64,000 nt of DNA, taken from Hyphomicrobiales bacterium (GTDB lineage Bacteria > Pseudomonadota > Alphaproteobacteria > Rhizobiales > Beijerinckiaceae). The position numbers and the translations under genes were made by a program. Where the stretch lies: assembly GCA_900470775.1 (NCBI GenBank), contig UCBZ01000040.1:186295-250294 (forward strand). Reading direction: 5' to 3'. Numbering within the stretch: the first letter of the stretch is position 1; each line of letters begins with the position of its first letter. Below are positions 37,409 through 46,117 of the stretch, piece by piece. The notes under the pieces are model-generated. The model saw nothing but the letters and a program-made list of their open reading frames with translations, was not told the origin of the DNA and ran no database searches.

Positions 37409-38587
37409 ATGCTGCGCACCGTCACGATTCTGGGAGCGACCGGCTCCATCGGCAAATCGACGCGCGAGGTCGTGGCCGAGAATCCGGAGCGGCTGCGGAT
37501 CGGTGCGGTCGTCGCCGGTCGCAATGCGATCGCGCTGGCGCGGGTCGCGATCGAGACCGGCGCCTCCTTCGCAGCCCTTGCCGATGCCGGTTCGGAGCCG
37601 GCGCTGGCGCAGGCTCTGGCAGGTACGGGCATCGCATCGGGGGCAGGGCGCCAGGCCGTGCTCGACGCGGTCGCGATGGACAGCGACATCGTCGTCAGCG
37701 CGATCGCGGGCGCTGCCGGGCTGGAGGCGACATTTGCGGCGCTGACGCCCGGCCGGGTCGTCGCGCTCGCCAACAAGGAGAGCCTCGTCTGCGCCGGCGC
37801 AGCCGTGATGGCGCGGGCGAAGGCGGTCGGCGCACGCATCCTGCCGCTCGATTCCGAGCATAATGCGCTGTTCCAGGTTCTTGGTGCCGAGCCGATCTCC
37901 GCGATCCGCAGCATGACGCTGACGGCGTCGGGCGGGCCATTCAGGACCTGGAGCGTAGCGCAGATCGCCGCGGCCCGGCCGGAACAGGCTCTGGCCCATC
38001 CGAATTACGCGATGGGCGCCAAGATCTCGATCGACTCGGCCAGCATGATGAACAAGGGGCTGGAACTGATCGAGGCCTGCTTCCTGTTCGGGCTGGAGCA
38101 TGGTCAGCTCGAGGTGCTGGTACATCCACAGCAGCTGGTCCATGGCCTCGTCACCTTCCGCGACGGCTCGGTCAGCGCTGGCATGGCCTTGCCCGACATG
38201 CGCGTCGCCGCCGCCCATTGCCTCGGCGTCGATGGCAGGCTGGATGCGCCGGCGGCGCGCTTCCTCGATCTGGCGCTGACCGCCCCGCTGACCTTCGAGC
38301 GTCCCGACCTCGTCCGCTTCCCGGCGCTCGGCCTCGCGATCGCGGCGCTCGCGGCTGGCGGCGCCATGCCCGCCATCCTGAATGCAGCCAATGAGGTCGC
38401 GGTCGCGGCCTATCTCGAAGGGGCCATCGCCTTTCCCGGCATCGCGGCGCTGGTCGAGGCTGTCTGCGCCAGCACCGGGCGGGACCTTGCGGCGCCCGCC
38501 GATGTCGCTGCGGCGCTCGCCATTGACCATGAGGCGAGAAACCGCGCGCGGGCGCTCTTGTCGCGGGCGCCCTTCGCTGTCACCTAA
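37409..38587 (+). CDS. dxr: 1-deoxy-D-xylulose 5-phosphate reductoisomerase
   Basis: Commits DXP to isoprenoid synthesis by forming 2-C-methylerythritol 4-phosphate with NADPH; target of fosmidomycin. The 392-residue product has the NADPH motif ILGATGSIGKST, ALANKESLVCAG, LPLDSEHNALFQ (metal ligands), TASGGPFR and GAKISIDSASMMNKGLELIE. The neighbours uppS (upstream) uses the isoprenoid product. Seven bases after cdsA, clearly co-transcribed. Confidence 0.98.
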   Translation: MLRTVTILGATGSIGKSTREVVAENPERLRIGAVVAGRNAIALARVAIETGASFAALADAGSEPALAQALAGTGIASGAGRQAVLDAVAMDSDIVVSAIAGAAGLEATFAALTPGRVVALANKESLVCAGAAVMARAKAVGARILPLDSEHNALFQVLGAEPISAIRSMTLTASGGPFRTWSVAQIAAARPEQALAHPNYAMGAKISIDSASMMNKGLELIEACFLFGLEHGQLEVLVHPQQLVHGLVTFRDGSVSAGMALPDMRVAAAHCLGVDGRLDAPAARFLDLALTAPLTFERPDLVRFPALGLAIAALAAGGAMPAILNAANEVAVAAYLEGAIAFPGIAALVEAVCASTGRDLAAPADVAAALAIDHEARNRARALLSRAPFAVT

Positions 38588-38607
38588 GGCAGACGGATCG
38601 GGAGACG

Positions 38608-39762
38608 ATGATGGATTTCGTGGCGACACTCTGGAACGCCGGCTCGTTCCTGCTTGGCTACCTCGTGCCCTTTCTCTTCGTTCTGACCGTCGTGGTCTTC
38701 GTCCACGAGCTCGGGCATTTCCTCGTCGCCCGCTGGTGCGGCGTCGATGTGAAGGTGTTCTCGATCGGCTTCGGCCGTGAACTCTTCGGCTTCAACGACA
38801 GGCACGGAACCCGCTGGAGATTCGCGGCGATTCCGCTTGGCGGCTACGTGAAGTTCTCCGGCGATTCCGATGCCTCCTCTGCCGTACCCGACTCCGACGA
38901 ACTCCAGGCCATGACCGCGCGCCAGCGCGAGCGCTCCTTTCCGGCGCAATCGATCGGCGAGCGCGCCGCCATCGTCGCCGCCGGCCCGATCGCCAATTTC
39001 CTGCTCGCGATCCTCATCTTCGCCGCCACGGTCTATGTCTTCGGCAAGCCGGTCCTGGCCCCGCGCGTCGATCAGGTCGTGGCCGGCAGCGCCGCCGAAC
39101 GTGGCGGGCTCCTCGCGGGCGATCTCGTGCTGTCGATCGACGGCCATCCGATCGGCAGCTTCGCCGACATGCAGCGGGCGATCTCGGTGCGACCCAATGA
39201 GACGCTGTCGATGGTGGTCGAGCGGGCGACCGGCACGGTGACGCTGCCGGTCACGCCAGCCCTCGTCGAGCAGAGCTCCCCCCTGGGCAAGCAGCGCATC
39301 GGCGTGCTTGGCATCCATGCGTCGCGCCAGGCCAGCGACTGGAAGACCCAGCAGTTCGGCCTGCTCGAATCGGCGAAGGTCGGCGTCAGCGAGACTTGGT
39401 ACGTCGTCGAGCGCACCTATGATTACATCGCGAAGCTGGTCAGCGGCCGGGAATCGGTCGATCAGCTCTCCGGTCCGATTCGGATTGCACAGGTCTCTGG
39501 TCTGGTCGCGACGAATTCCGGCCTCCTAGGCCTGATCAATCTTGCTGCGATCCTCTCGGTCTCGATCGGGCTGATGAATCTGTTCCCGGTTCCGATGCTC
39601 GATGGCGGACATCTGATGTTTTATGCCGTCGAGGCGGTCCGCGGCCGGCCTCTGAGCGAGCGCGCGCAGGAAATCGGCTTCCGTGTCGGCCTCGGCCTCG
39701 TGCTGATGCTGATGCTGTTCGTTACCTGGAACGACATCATTCACGTCCGCTCGCTGCTCTAA
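38608..39762 (+). CDS. rseP: Site-2 membrane metalloprotease RseP
   Basis: Intramembrane zinc protease that cleaves anti-sigma factors and leftover signal peptides. In 384 residues: membrane segment 1 holds the HExxH motif at 33-37 (VHELGHF); a PDZ domain lies in about residues 125-215 (VVAGSAAERGGLLAGDLVLSI); the C-terminal segments carry LFPVPMLDGGHL, the third zinc ligand. Only one PDZ is evident, against two in E. coli. GGGAGACG precedes the ATG. The dxr-rseP-bamA order is widespread. Confidence 0.96.
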   Translation: MMDFVATLWNAGSFLLGYLVPFLFVLTVVVFVHELGHFLVARWCGVDVKVFSIGFGRELFGFNDRHGTRWRFAAIPLGGYVKFSGDSDASSAVPDSDELQAMTARQRERSFPAQSIGERAAIVAAGPIANFLLAILIFAATVYVFGKPVLAPRVDQVVAGSAAERGGLLAGDLVLSIDGHPIGSFADMQRAISVRPNETLSMVVERATGTVTLPVTPALVEQSSPLGKQRIGVLGIHASRQASDWKTQQFGLLESAKVGVSETWYVVERTYDYIAKLVSGRESVDQLSGPIRIAQVSGLVATNSGLLGLINLAAILSVSIGLMNLFPVPMLDGGHLMFYAVEAVRGRPLSERAQEIGFRVGLGLVLMLMLFVTWNDIIHVRSLL

Positions 39763-40111
39763 GAGCCTTCCAGACGGCTTCTGGGCGGCCGCCCGACAGA
39801 GCGCGGCATTAACGGATTGCGCGCAATTTTAGCGAAGCTGCCGACGCGGGCGAATGTGGCGGAGTTCGCGCGCCTGAGCGGCCAACATCTTTTTCACGGG
39901 GAATCCGTGCCACTTTGCGGCAAAATCGCGGCATGACGCGTGGCCTCATGGCAACGAAGGGGCTAAAAATATTTTGTTAACGACAATGCCGGTTTGCACC
40001 CTGCGGGAAACTTTGTAGAAGCGAATGGACTGCAATGTCTCCGTGCCCCCGCCTCCAGGTGGTGGCCCCCTTTTTGGGGTGGTGACCTGAGAAAATGGAA
40101 TAGGCGACCCG
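39763..40111 (+). promoter_or_regulatory. rseP-bamA intergenic region
   Basis: A 349-base gap. It contains a 12-base palindrome GGGCGGCCGCCC (39783-39794), a small hairpin CACGG/CCGTG (39895-39909), an inverted TTTGC-G-GCAAA (39914-39924), an A/T-rich island around 39961-39985 that is the best promoter candidate, and a C-rich/G-rich hairpin near 40056-40089 just before the bamA ribosome site. No ORF is convincing. The region likely carries a separate bamA promoter and a structured leader. Confidence 0.4.
40056..40089 (+). other. Possible hairpin in the bamA leader
   Basis: CAGGT (40056-40060) can pair with ACCTG (40085-40089) and CCCC (40066-40069) with GGGG (40076-40079) around a T-rich loop; the GGTGG and TGGTG stretches between them do not pair. 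The structure ends 22 bases before the bamA start and could influence translation or stop transcripts partially. Confidence 0.35.
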
Positions 40112-42631
40112 ATGACGTCGACCCAAAAGAGCCGGTCCTTCAGAATGCGGCTCTCTCGATCAGTCGGACTTTCGGCCTTCATGCTGGCCGTTAGCGGTGG
40201 CGTAGCGTTCGCGCAGGCCGTGATTGTCCAGGGCAACAGGCGCGTCGATGCGGAGACGATCCGCTCCTACGCCGCAGGGCAGAACGCGCCGCAGGAGATT
40301 CGTCAGAATCTTCTCGCGACCGGCCTGTTCACCAATGTGCAGGTCAGCCGCCGTGGCGCGCAGACCGTCATCTCCGTTCAGGAGAACGACTCCATCAATC
40401 GTGTCGCCTTCGAGGGCAATCGCCGCCTGAAGAGCGACGTCCTGCTGCAGCAGGTTCAGTCCAAGGCCGGCGGCCCGATGAGCCAGGCGCTGATCGATGC
40501 CGACGTTGCCCGCCTGAAGGAAGTTTATCGCCGGGCCGGCTATGGCCTGTCCTCGGTCAGCGGCCGCATTGCGCCGCTCCCGAACGGCCGTTCGGACGTG
40601 GTCTTCACGGTCAACGAGAGCGGCAAGACCGGCATCAAGTCGATCAATTTTGCCGGCAACGGCGTCTATTCGTCGGGCCGCCTGCGCGGGCTGATGAGCT
40701 CGACCGAATCGAATTTCCTGAGCTGGATCAAGACCTCCGACGTCTACGACCCCGATCGCATCACTGCTGATCTCGAGCTGGTCCGCCGCTTCTACCTCAA
40801 GAACGGCTACGCCGACTTCCAGATCGTCGGCAACACCGCCCGCTTCGACGAGGCCGCCGGCGGCTGGGTCATCGACGTCACCGTCGACGAGGGTCCGCAA
40901 TACCGGGTCGGCAATGTCGCGGTCGATACGACCTTGCGCGACATCGATCCTGCGCTGCTTCAGAGCTACGTCGTGACCTCGGCTGGCGACACCTATAATG
41001 CCGAAGCCGTCGAGAAGTCGCTCGTCAATCTGACGACTGAAGTGTCGCGTCGCGGTCATGCCTTTGCCCAGGTCCGCCCGCGCGGCGATCGGGATTCTGC
41101 CGGCCGCCTGATCGGCATCACCTATGTCGTCGACGAAGGCCCGCGGGTCTATGTCGAGCGCATCAATGTGCGTGGCAACACCCGCACCCGCGACTATGTC
41201 GTGCGTCGCGAGCTCGATCTCGGCGAAGGCGATGCCTACAACAAGGTCTTCGTCGATCGCGCCGAACGCCGCCTGAACAATCTCGGCTTCTTCAACAAGG
41301 TCCGCATCACCAACGAGCCGGGCTCCGCGCCTGATCGCGTCGTGGTCAACATCGATGTCGAGGACAAGGCAACGGGCTCGTTCTCGATCGCCGGCGGCTA
41401 TTCGACCTCCGACGGCATCATCGGCGAGGTCTCGCTGTCGGAATCGAACTTCCTCGGCCGCGGCCAGTTCGTCCGTATCGCGGGCACGCTCGGCCAGCGT
41501 ACCCAGGGCGTCGATTTCTCCTTCACCGAGCCCTATTTCCTCGGTCGCCGCATCGCGGCGGGCTTCGACCTGTTCTCGAAGTTCAGCGACAACTACAACA
41601 CCGGCCGCTTCGAAAGCCGCGTCAATGGCGGCACGGTCCGCCTGACCTTCCCGATCACCGAAGAGTTCTCGATCACGCCGCGCTACTCGATCTACAGCAC
41701 GGAGATCGAGATCCGGAACGATGCCGAGCGCCCGTATAACGATTGCTCGGTGCCGGTCCCGGGAGTCACTCCTGGTTTTGGTACGCCCGCTCCCACGAAT
41801 GTCTTTAACTGCTTGAGTAACGGCGAAGCGACAATCGCGGTCAAGGAAGCGGCCGGCACGACGCTGACCTCGCTGGTCGGCCTCGGCTTCAACTATAACT
41901 CGCTCGACAACTTCCAGAGCCCGCGCAACGGCTTCATTGCCGAGATCAAGCCGGAATTCGCTGGTCTGGGTGGCGATTCGAAGTTCCTGCGCGTCTCGGC
42001 CGATGCGCGCTATTACAAGGAAATCTTCGACGACGTCGTTGGTTTCGCGCGTATCCAGGGTGGTCACGTCCAGGCCACCAGCGGCGACCTGCGCATGATC
42101 GACCACTACTTCCTCGGACCGACCCTGGTGCGCGGTTTCGCGCCGTCGGGCATCGGCCCGCGCGATGTGTCGAACGATCCGACGGCCAACGCACTCGGCG
42201 GCACCACTTATTTCGGTGGCTCGCTCGAGGTGCAGTTCCCGATCTGGGGCCTGCCGCGTGATCTCGGCCTGCGCGGCGCGATCTTCGCCGATGCCGGTAC
42301 GCTGTTCAACTATGACGGCGGCAATGCGTCTGCGTTTGGCGGTTGCCCGGCTGGCGCGTCCGCCCGGCAGTTCAATGTCGCGACGAGCGGTTTGAATGGT
42401 AACGGACAGCTTGCCCAGTCCAACGTGGCCTGCGTGCGTGACAAGAACATCATCCGCTCCTCGGTCGGCGTCAGCCTGCTCTGGCAGTCGCCGCTCGGCC
42501 CGATCCGCTTCGACTATGCGTATGCCTTGTCGAAGGATGACGGCCAGTACGGCACGTTCAACGGCATCGCCGGCAAGTACGGCGGCGACCGGACCCAGGC
42601 CTTCCGCTTCTCCGGCGGCACCCGCTTCTGA
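40112..42631 (+). CDS. bamA: Outer-membrane protein assembly factor BamA
   Basis: Essential Omp85 barrel that folds and inserts outer-membrane proteins. The 839-residue precursor has a signal peptide (about 10-34, ending VAFAQA), five POTRA domains (about 35-440; for example [36 protein letters not shown]) and a 16-strand barrel ending in the outer-membrane signature phenylalanine (FSGGTRF). Barrel landmark VRGF is visible in [12 protein letters not shown]. Two predicted surface loops each hold a cysteine pair: Cys545/Cys567 and Cys745/Cys774. It starts at ATG 40112 after TAGGCG. Confidence 0.97.
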   Translation: MTSTQKSRSFRMRLSRSVGLSAFMLAVSGGVAFAQAVIVQGNRRVDAETIRSYAAGQNAPQEIRQNLLATGLFTNVQVSRRGAQTVISVQENDSINRVAFEGNRRLKSDVLLQQVQSKAGGPMSQALIDADVARLKEVYRRAGYGLSSVSGRIAPLPNGRSDVVFTVNESGKTGIKSINFAGNGVYSSGRLRGLMSSTESNFLSWIKTSDVYDPDRITADLELVRRFYLKNGYADFQIVGNTARFDEAAGGWVIDVTVDEGPQYRVGNVAVDTTLRDIDPALLQSYVVTSAGDTYNAEAVEKSLVNLTTEVSRRGHAFAQVRPRGDRDSAGRLIGITYVVDEGPRVYVERINVRGNTRTRDYVVRRELDLGEGDAYNKVFVDRAERRLNNLGFFNKVRITNEPGSAPDRVVVNIDVEDKATGSFSIAGGYSTSDGIIGEVSLSESNFLGRGQFVRIAGTLGQRTQGVDFSFTEPYFLGRRIAAGFDLFSKFSDNYNTGRFESRVNGGTVRLTFPITEEFSITPRYSIYSTEIEIRNDAERPYNDCSVPVPGVTPGFGTPAPTNVFNCLSNGEATIAVKEAAGTTLTSLVGLGFNYNSLDNFQSPRNGFIAEIKPEFAGLGGDSKFLRVSADARYYKEIFDDVVGFARIQGGHVQATSGDLRMIDHYFLGPTLVRGFAPSGIGPRDVSNDPTANALGGTTYFGGSLEVQFPIWGLPRDLGLRGAIFADAGTLFNYDGGNASAFGGCPAGASARQFNVATSGLNGNGQLAQSNVACVRDKNIIRSSVGVSLLWQSPLGPIRFDYAYALSKDDGQYGTFNGIAGKYGGDRTQAFRFSGGTRF

Positions 42632-42672
42632 CGAGGCGGGGCGCTGTCAGCGTCCCGCTCCGGACCTTCTCG

Positions 42673-43728
42673 ATGTCAGAACCGCACTTCTTCCCTATCG
42701 CGACCTCGCTCGACTTCGGCGAGGTCGCTGCCATTTCGGGCGCGACGTTGCCTGAAGGCGTGGATCCGGCGCGCGCGATCACTGGCGCCGCGGCGCTTGA
42801 GAACGCCGGCGCCGGCGACATCGCCTATATGGACAACCCGAAATATACCGAGGCGCTCGCTGCGACCTCGGCGGGGCTGTGCTTGGTCTCAGCCCGCTTT
42901 GCCGAGCGGGTTCCGGTAGGCACCACGGCGCTGGTGTCGCCCACGCCCTATCATGCCTTCGCCAAGGTGCTGGCCCGCTTCTTCCCCTCTGCCCTGAAGC
43001 CCGGTTCGATCTTCGGCTCGCAGGGTGTGGCGCCGGGCGCCTTCGTTCATGCCACGGCCGTTCTGGAGGCCGGCGTCACGGTTGATCCGGGCGCCGTCAT
43101 CGGGCCGGGCGCCGAGATCGGCTCCGGGACCGTCATCGCATCGCATGCCGTCATCGGCCCGCAGGTCCGTATCGGCCGCGACTGTTCGATCGGCGCAGGC
43201 TCCACGCTGCAGGCCGCGTTGGTGGGCAACCGCGTCATCATCCACCCTGGCGTTCGCATCGGGCAGGATGGCTTTGGCTTCGCCATGAGCCCCCGTGGCC
43301 ATATGAAGGTGCCGCAGATCGGGCGCGTCATCATCCAGGATGATGTCGAGATCGGCGCCAACACCTGCATCGACCGGGGCGCCAGCCGCGACACCGTGAT
43401 CGGCGAGGGCACCAAGATCGATAACCTGGTCCAGATCGGCCACAATGTCGTCATCGGACGCCATTGCGTCATCGTCTCGCAGGTCGGCATCGCCGGCTCG
43501 ACGACGCTGGAGGATTTCGTCGTGCTCGGCGGCCAGGTCGGCCTGGCCGGCCATTTGACGGTCGGCATGGGCGCGCAGGTCGCGGCCCAGAGCGGCGTGG
43601 CCGGCGATATTCCCCGCGGCGCACGCTATGGTGGCACGCCGGCTCAGCCGGCACTGACCTGGGCGCGCGAGACGGCGCTGCTGAAGTCGCTGGTGGCAAA
43701 TCGCGGCAAGGGCCGGACCGAAGGTTGA
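42673..43728 (+). CDS. lpxD: UDP-3-O-(3-hydroxyacyl)glucosamine N-acyltransferase
   Basis: Third lipid A step: adds the N-linked 3-hydroxyacyl chain from ACP. The 351-residue product has the LpxD N-terminal uridine-binding domain ([13 protein letters not shown]) and then the left-handed beta-helix made of hexapeptide repeats ([20 protein letters not shown] and onward), with the catalytic-region GQDGFGFAM and [22 protein letters not shown]. It directly follows bamA by 41 bases, the conserved bamA-lpxD-fabZ-lpxA arrangement. Confidence 0.97.
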   Translation: MSEPHFFPIATSLDFGEVAAISGATLPEGVDPARAITGAAALENAGAGDIAYMDNPKYTEALAATSAGLCLVSARFAERVPVGTTALVSPTPYHAFAKVLARFFPSALKPGSIFGSQGVAPGAFVHATAVLEAGVTVDPGAVIGPGAEIGSGTVIASHAVIGPQVRIGRDCSIGAGSTLQAALVGNRVIIHPGVRIGQDGFGFAMSPRGHMKVPQIGRVIIQDDVEIGANTCIDRGASRDTVIGEGTKIDNLVQIGHNVVIGRHCVIVSQVGIAGSTTLEDFVVLGGQVGLAGHLTVGMGAQVAAQSGVAGDIPRGARYGGTPAQPALTWARETALLKSLVANRGKGRTEG

Positions 43729-43914
43729 ACCCTCAGCCTGCCTGCTACTGGCGCGGTCCGATGACCCGCTCATCGCTTCGATTGCGTCTGCGGTCGTACC
43801 GATGCGAGGAGCGCGTCAATCGGCCGGCCTGGAGTGTTGGCGTCCCGCGGTGACGCGGCTAGAACGGATCAATGATGCAGCCGCTCGGACGGTTCGCACG
43901 GGAGAGAAGACACG

Positions 43915-44373
43915 ATGACCGAGGCGACGACGGCACTGGGTGTGGCCGACATCCAGAAGATCATGGCCTGTATTCCGCACCGCTATCCCTTTCTCCTCGT
44001 CGATCGCGTCGTCGAGATGAACGGCGATGAATCCGGTATCGGCATCAAGAACGTTACGGTCAACGAGCCGCAATTCACCGGCCATTTTCCGGGGCGGCCG
44101 GTGTTTCCGGGGGTGCTGATGATCGAGGCGATGGCGCAGACGGCCGGCGTCCTCGTCGTCAGCTCGCGCGGCGAGGCCGACCCCGCGGTCAGTACTGTGC
44201 TGTTCACGACGATCGACAAGGCCAAGTTCCGCAAGCCGGTCGTGCCGGGCGACACGTTGCGCTTCCACCTCACCAAGGTCGCGCGCAAGCGCAACATCTG
44301 GTTCTACCGGGGTGAAGCCCGCGTCGAGGGCGTGCTCGTCGCCGAGGCCGATCTCTCGGCCATGGTCGTCTGA
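43915..44373 (+). CDS. fabZ: 3-hydroxyacyl-[ACP] dehydratase
   Basis: Dehydrates 3-hydroxyacyl-ACP during fatty-acid elongation and so competes with LpxA/LpxD for the same substrate. The hot-dog fold residues are His in IPHRYPFLLVDRV and Glu in FPGVLMIEAMAQTAG of the 152-residue product. GGGAGAG lies upstream of the ATG. Placement between lpxD and lpxA is the classical order and ties lipid A flux to membrane fatty-acid flux. Confidence 0.98.
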   Translation: MTEATTALGVADIQKIMACIPHRYPFLLVDRVVEMNGDESGIGIKNVTVNEPQFTGHFPGRPVFPGVLMIEAMAQTAGVLVVSSRGEADPAVSTVLFTTIDKAKFRKPVVPGDTLRFHLTKVARKRNIWFYRGEARVEGVLVAEADLSAMVV

Positions 44374-44386
44374 GCTGACGACCCAA

Positions 44387-44433
44387 ATGTTTCATGATTC
44401 CATGAGTTTATTGCCATGAGTTCACTTCTATGA
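44387..44433 (+). promoter_or_regulatory. Chain of ATGA-coupled mini-ORFs before lpxA
   Basis: The 56-base fabZ-lpxA gap contains ATG at 44387 and 44394, then 44402 and 44416. The ORF from 44394 is three codons and its TGA overlaps the ATG at 44402 (ATGA). The ORF from 44402 is five codons (MSLLP) and its TGA overlaps the ATG at 44416. That ORF (MSSLL) ends in a TGA overlapping the lpxA ATG at 44430. The ATG at 44387 reads in frame with 44402. ATGAGTT recurs with a 14-base period (44402, 44416, 44430). No Shine-Dalgarno sequence is visible before lpxA, so reinitiation through these minicistrons could set its translation. Confidence 0.5.
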
Positions 44434-44436
44434 GTT
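44402..44436 (+). repeat. Three ATGAGTT repeats, 14-base period, at the lpxA start
   Basis: ATGAGTT at 44402-44408, 44416-44422 and 44430-44436; the third is the true lpxA start. The spacers (TATTGCC, CACTTCT) are similar but not identical. This looks like an old tandem duplication of the initiation region. Confidence 0.7.
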
Positions 44437-45239
44437 CCAGCATTCACCCGATGTCGGTCGTCGATCCGGCTGCGCGCATCGGCGACGGCGTGACGATCGG
44501 CCCGTTCTGCACCGTCGGTCCTGACGTCGTGCTGGCCGATGGCGTCGAACTCATCAGCCATGTCGCGGTTGCAGGGCGCACCACGGTCGGTGCCAGGACG
44601 AGCATCTACCCGTTCGCCTCAATCGGCCATCCGCCGCAGGACGTGAAGTACAAGGGCGAGCCCTCGACCCTGACGATCGGCGTCGACTGCAAAATCCGCG
44701 AAGGCGTGACGATGAACCCCGGCACCGAAGGCGGGGGCATGAAAACCACCATCGGTGATCGCTGCTTTTTTCTGGCGAATTCGCATGTCGGGCATGACAG
44801 CCATATTGGCAACAACGTCATTTTCTCAAACAACGTCATGTGTGCGGGCCATGTCACGGTCGGCAATTTCGTGATCGTCGGCGGCGGCACGGGCCTGCAG
44901 CAATTCATCCGCGTCGGCGACCATGCCTTCATCGGCGGTGGGGCGGGCGTGCTGAACGACGTGATCCCGTTCGGCCTTGTTCGCGACAACCCGGCCCATC
45001 TGGCCGGGCTCAATCTCGTCGGCCTGCGGCGCCGGGAGTTTTCGCGCGAGCAGATCCATGAGCTGCGCCGTGCCTATCGGCTGCTCTTTGCCGATGAGGG
45101 CACCTTGTCGGAGCGCGTCGAGGACGTCGCCAGCGAATTCGCGTCGCATCCGCTGATCCATGAGATCCTCGACTTCATCCGCGTCGGCGGCGAGCGCGCG
45201 ATCTGCGTGCCGCATGACGTCAATGCGCCGGATCGGTGA
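44430..45239 (+). CDS. lpxA: UDP-N-acetylglucosamine acyltransferase
   Basis: First lipid A step: transfers a 3-hydroxyacyl chain from ACP to the 3-OH of UDP-GlcNAc. The 269-residue protein is a left-handed beta-helix (ARIGDGVTIGPFCTVGPDVV) with the catalytic-histidine region FLANSHVGHDSHIGN and the C-terminal helical part LRRREFSREQIHELRRAYR. The start at 44430 gives MSSSIHPMSVVDPAARIGDG; it is preceded by the mini-ORF chain and lacks a clear ribosome site. The stop overlaps lpxI (GTGA). Confidence 0.97.
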   Translation: MSSSIHPMSVVDPAARIGDGVTIGPFCTVGPDVVLADGVELISHVAVAGRTTVGARTSIYPFASIGHPPQDVKYKGEPSTLTIGVDCKIREGVTMNPGTEGGGMKTTIGDRCFFLANSHVGHDSHIGNNVIFSNNVMCAGHVTVGNFVIVGGGTGLQQFIRVGDHAFIGGGAGVLNDVIPFGLVRDNPAHLAGLNLVGLRRREFSREQIHELRRAYRLLFADEGTLSERVEDVASEFASHPLIHEILDFIRVGGERAICVPHDVNAPDR

Positions 45240-46117
45240 GCACTGATCCGGCAGCGGCGGCCACCATGCGTGGTCCTCTCGCGATCGTCGCGGGCGCCGG
45301 GGATTTTCCGCCGCGCCTTGCAGGCCTGGCCGCTGCGAGCGGCCGGCCGGTCTTCATCGCGGCGCTTGACGGCGCTGCCGATCCGTCGGCCTTCGGCCAG
45401 GCCGATCTGTGCAGCTATCGGCTGGGACAGCTCGGCCGCCTGCTGGAGGAACTGCGCCGGCGGCAGATCGTCGACCTCGTCCTCATCGGCAGCCTGCCAC
45501 GACCGAGTTTCGCCGGCTTGCGTCCCGAAGCGTCGACGCTGAAATACCTGCCGCATTTCGCCCGCGCCTTCCGCGGCGGGGACGATCATCTGTTGCGCGG
45601 CGTCGTGGAGTTCTTCGAGGGGCAGGGCTTCACCGTCCATGGTCCTGCCGATATCGGGCCGGAGATGACGGCGCCGCTCGGCCCACTTGGCCGCAAGGCG
45701 GCGTCACCGGCGCAAAAGGAGCTCGTGGCACGGGGCTTCGAGCTTCTGGCGGCCCTCTCGCCCTTCGATGTCGGGCAGGCCGCGATCTTGGCTGACCATC
45801 GCGTCATCGCGATCGAGGCCGCCGAGGGGACGGATGCCATGATCCGACGCGTCGGCGACCTCGTCGCCTCGGGGCGTCTTCGCATTGCCAAGGGTGACGG
45901 CGTGCTGGTGAAGGCGCCCAAGGACGGCCAGGATCTGCGGGTCGACATGCCGGCGATCGGCCCCGAGACCTTGCGCCATGTCGCTGCGGCCGGCCTGTCC
46001 GGCATCGGATTGCGGGCAGGGCGGGTGCTGGTCGGCGATGCTGCGGTGCTCGCCAAGCTGGCCGACAAGGCCGGGCTGTTCATCGAAGGCGTCGCCATGG
46101 CTGGGGGCAAGGCGTGA
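45236..46117 (+). CDS. lpxI: UDP-2,3-diacylglucosamine pyrophosphatase LpxI
   Basis: Hydrolyses UDP-2,3-diacylglucosamine to lipid X and UMP. Alphaproteobacteria use LpxI in place of the LpxH of E. coli; the 293-residue product matches the former DUF1009 family with LAIVAGAGDFPPRLA at the start, VLIGSLPRPSFAGLRP in the middle and the C-terminal GDGVLVKAPKDGQDLRVDMP and GIGLRAGRVLVGD. GTG start overlaps the lpxA stop; its own TGA overlaps the lpxB start, so all three are translationally coupled. Confidence 0.95.
   Translation: MSTDPAAAATMRGPLAIVAGAGDFPPRLAGLAAASGRPVFIAALDGAADPSAFGQADLCSYRLGQLGRLLEELRRRQIVDLVLIGSLPRPSFAGLRPEASTLKYLPHFARAFRGGDDHLLRGVVEFFEGQGFTVHGPADIGPEMTAPLGPLGRKAASPAQKELVARGFELLAALSPFDVGQAAILADHRVIAIEAAEGTDAMIRRVGDLVASGRLRIAKGDGVLVKAPKDGQDLRVDMPAIGPETLRHVAAAGLSGIGLRAGRVLVGDAAVLAKLADKAGLFIEGVAMAGGKA

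Noticed and set aside
40160-42106. 648-codon ORF antisense to bamA
   Set aside because: Antisense shadow of bamA with repetitive Asp/Arg/Ala composition and no domain.
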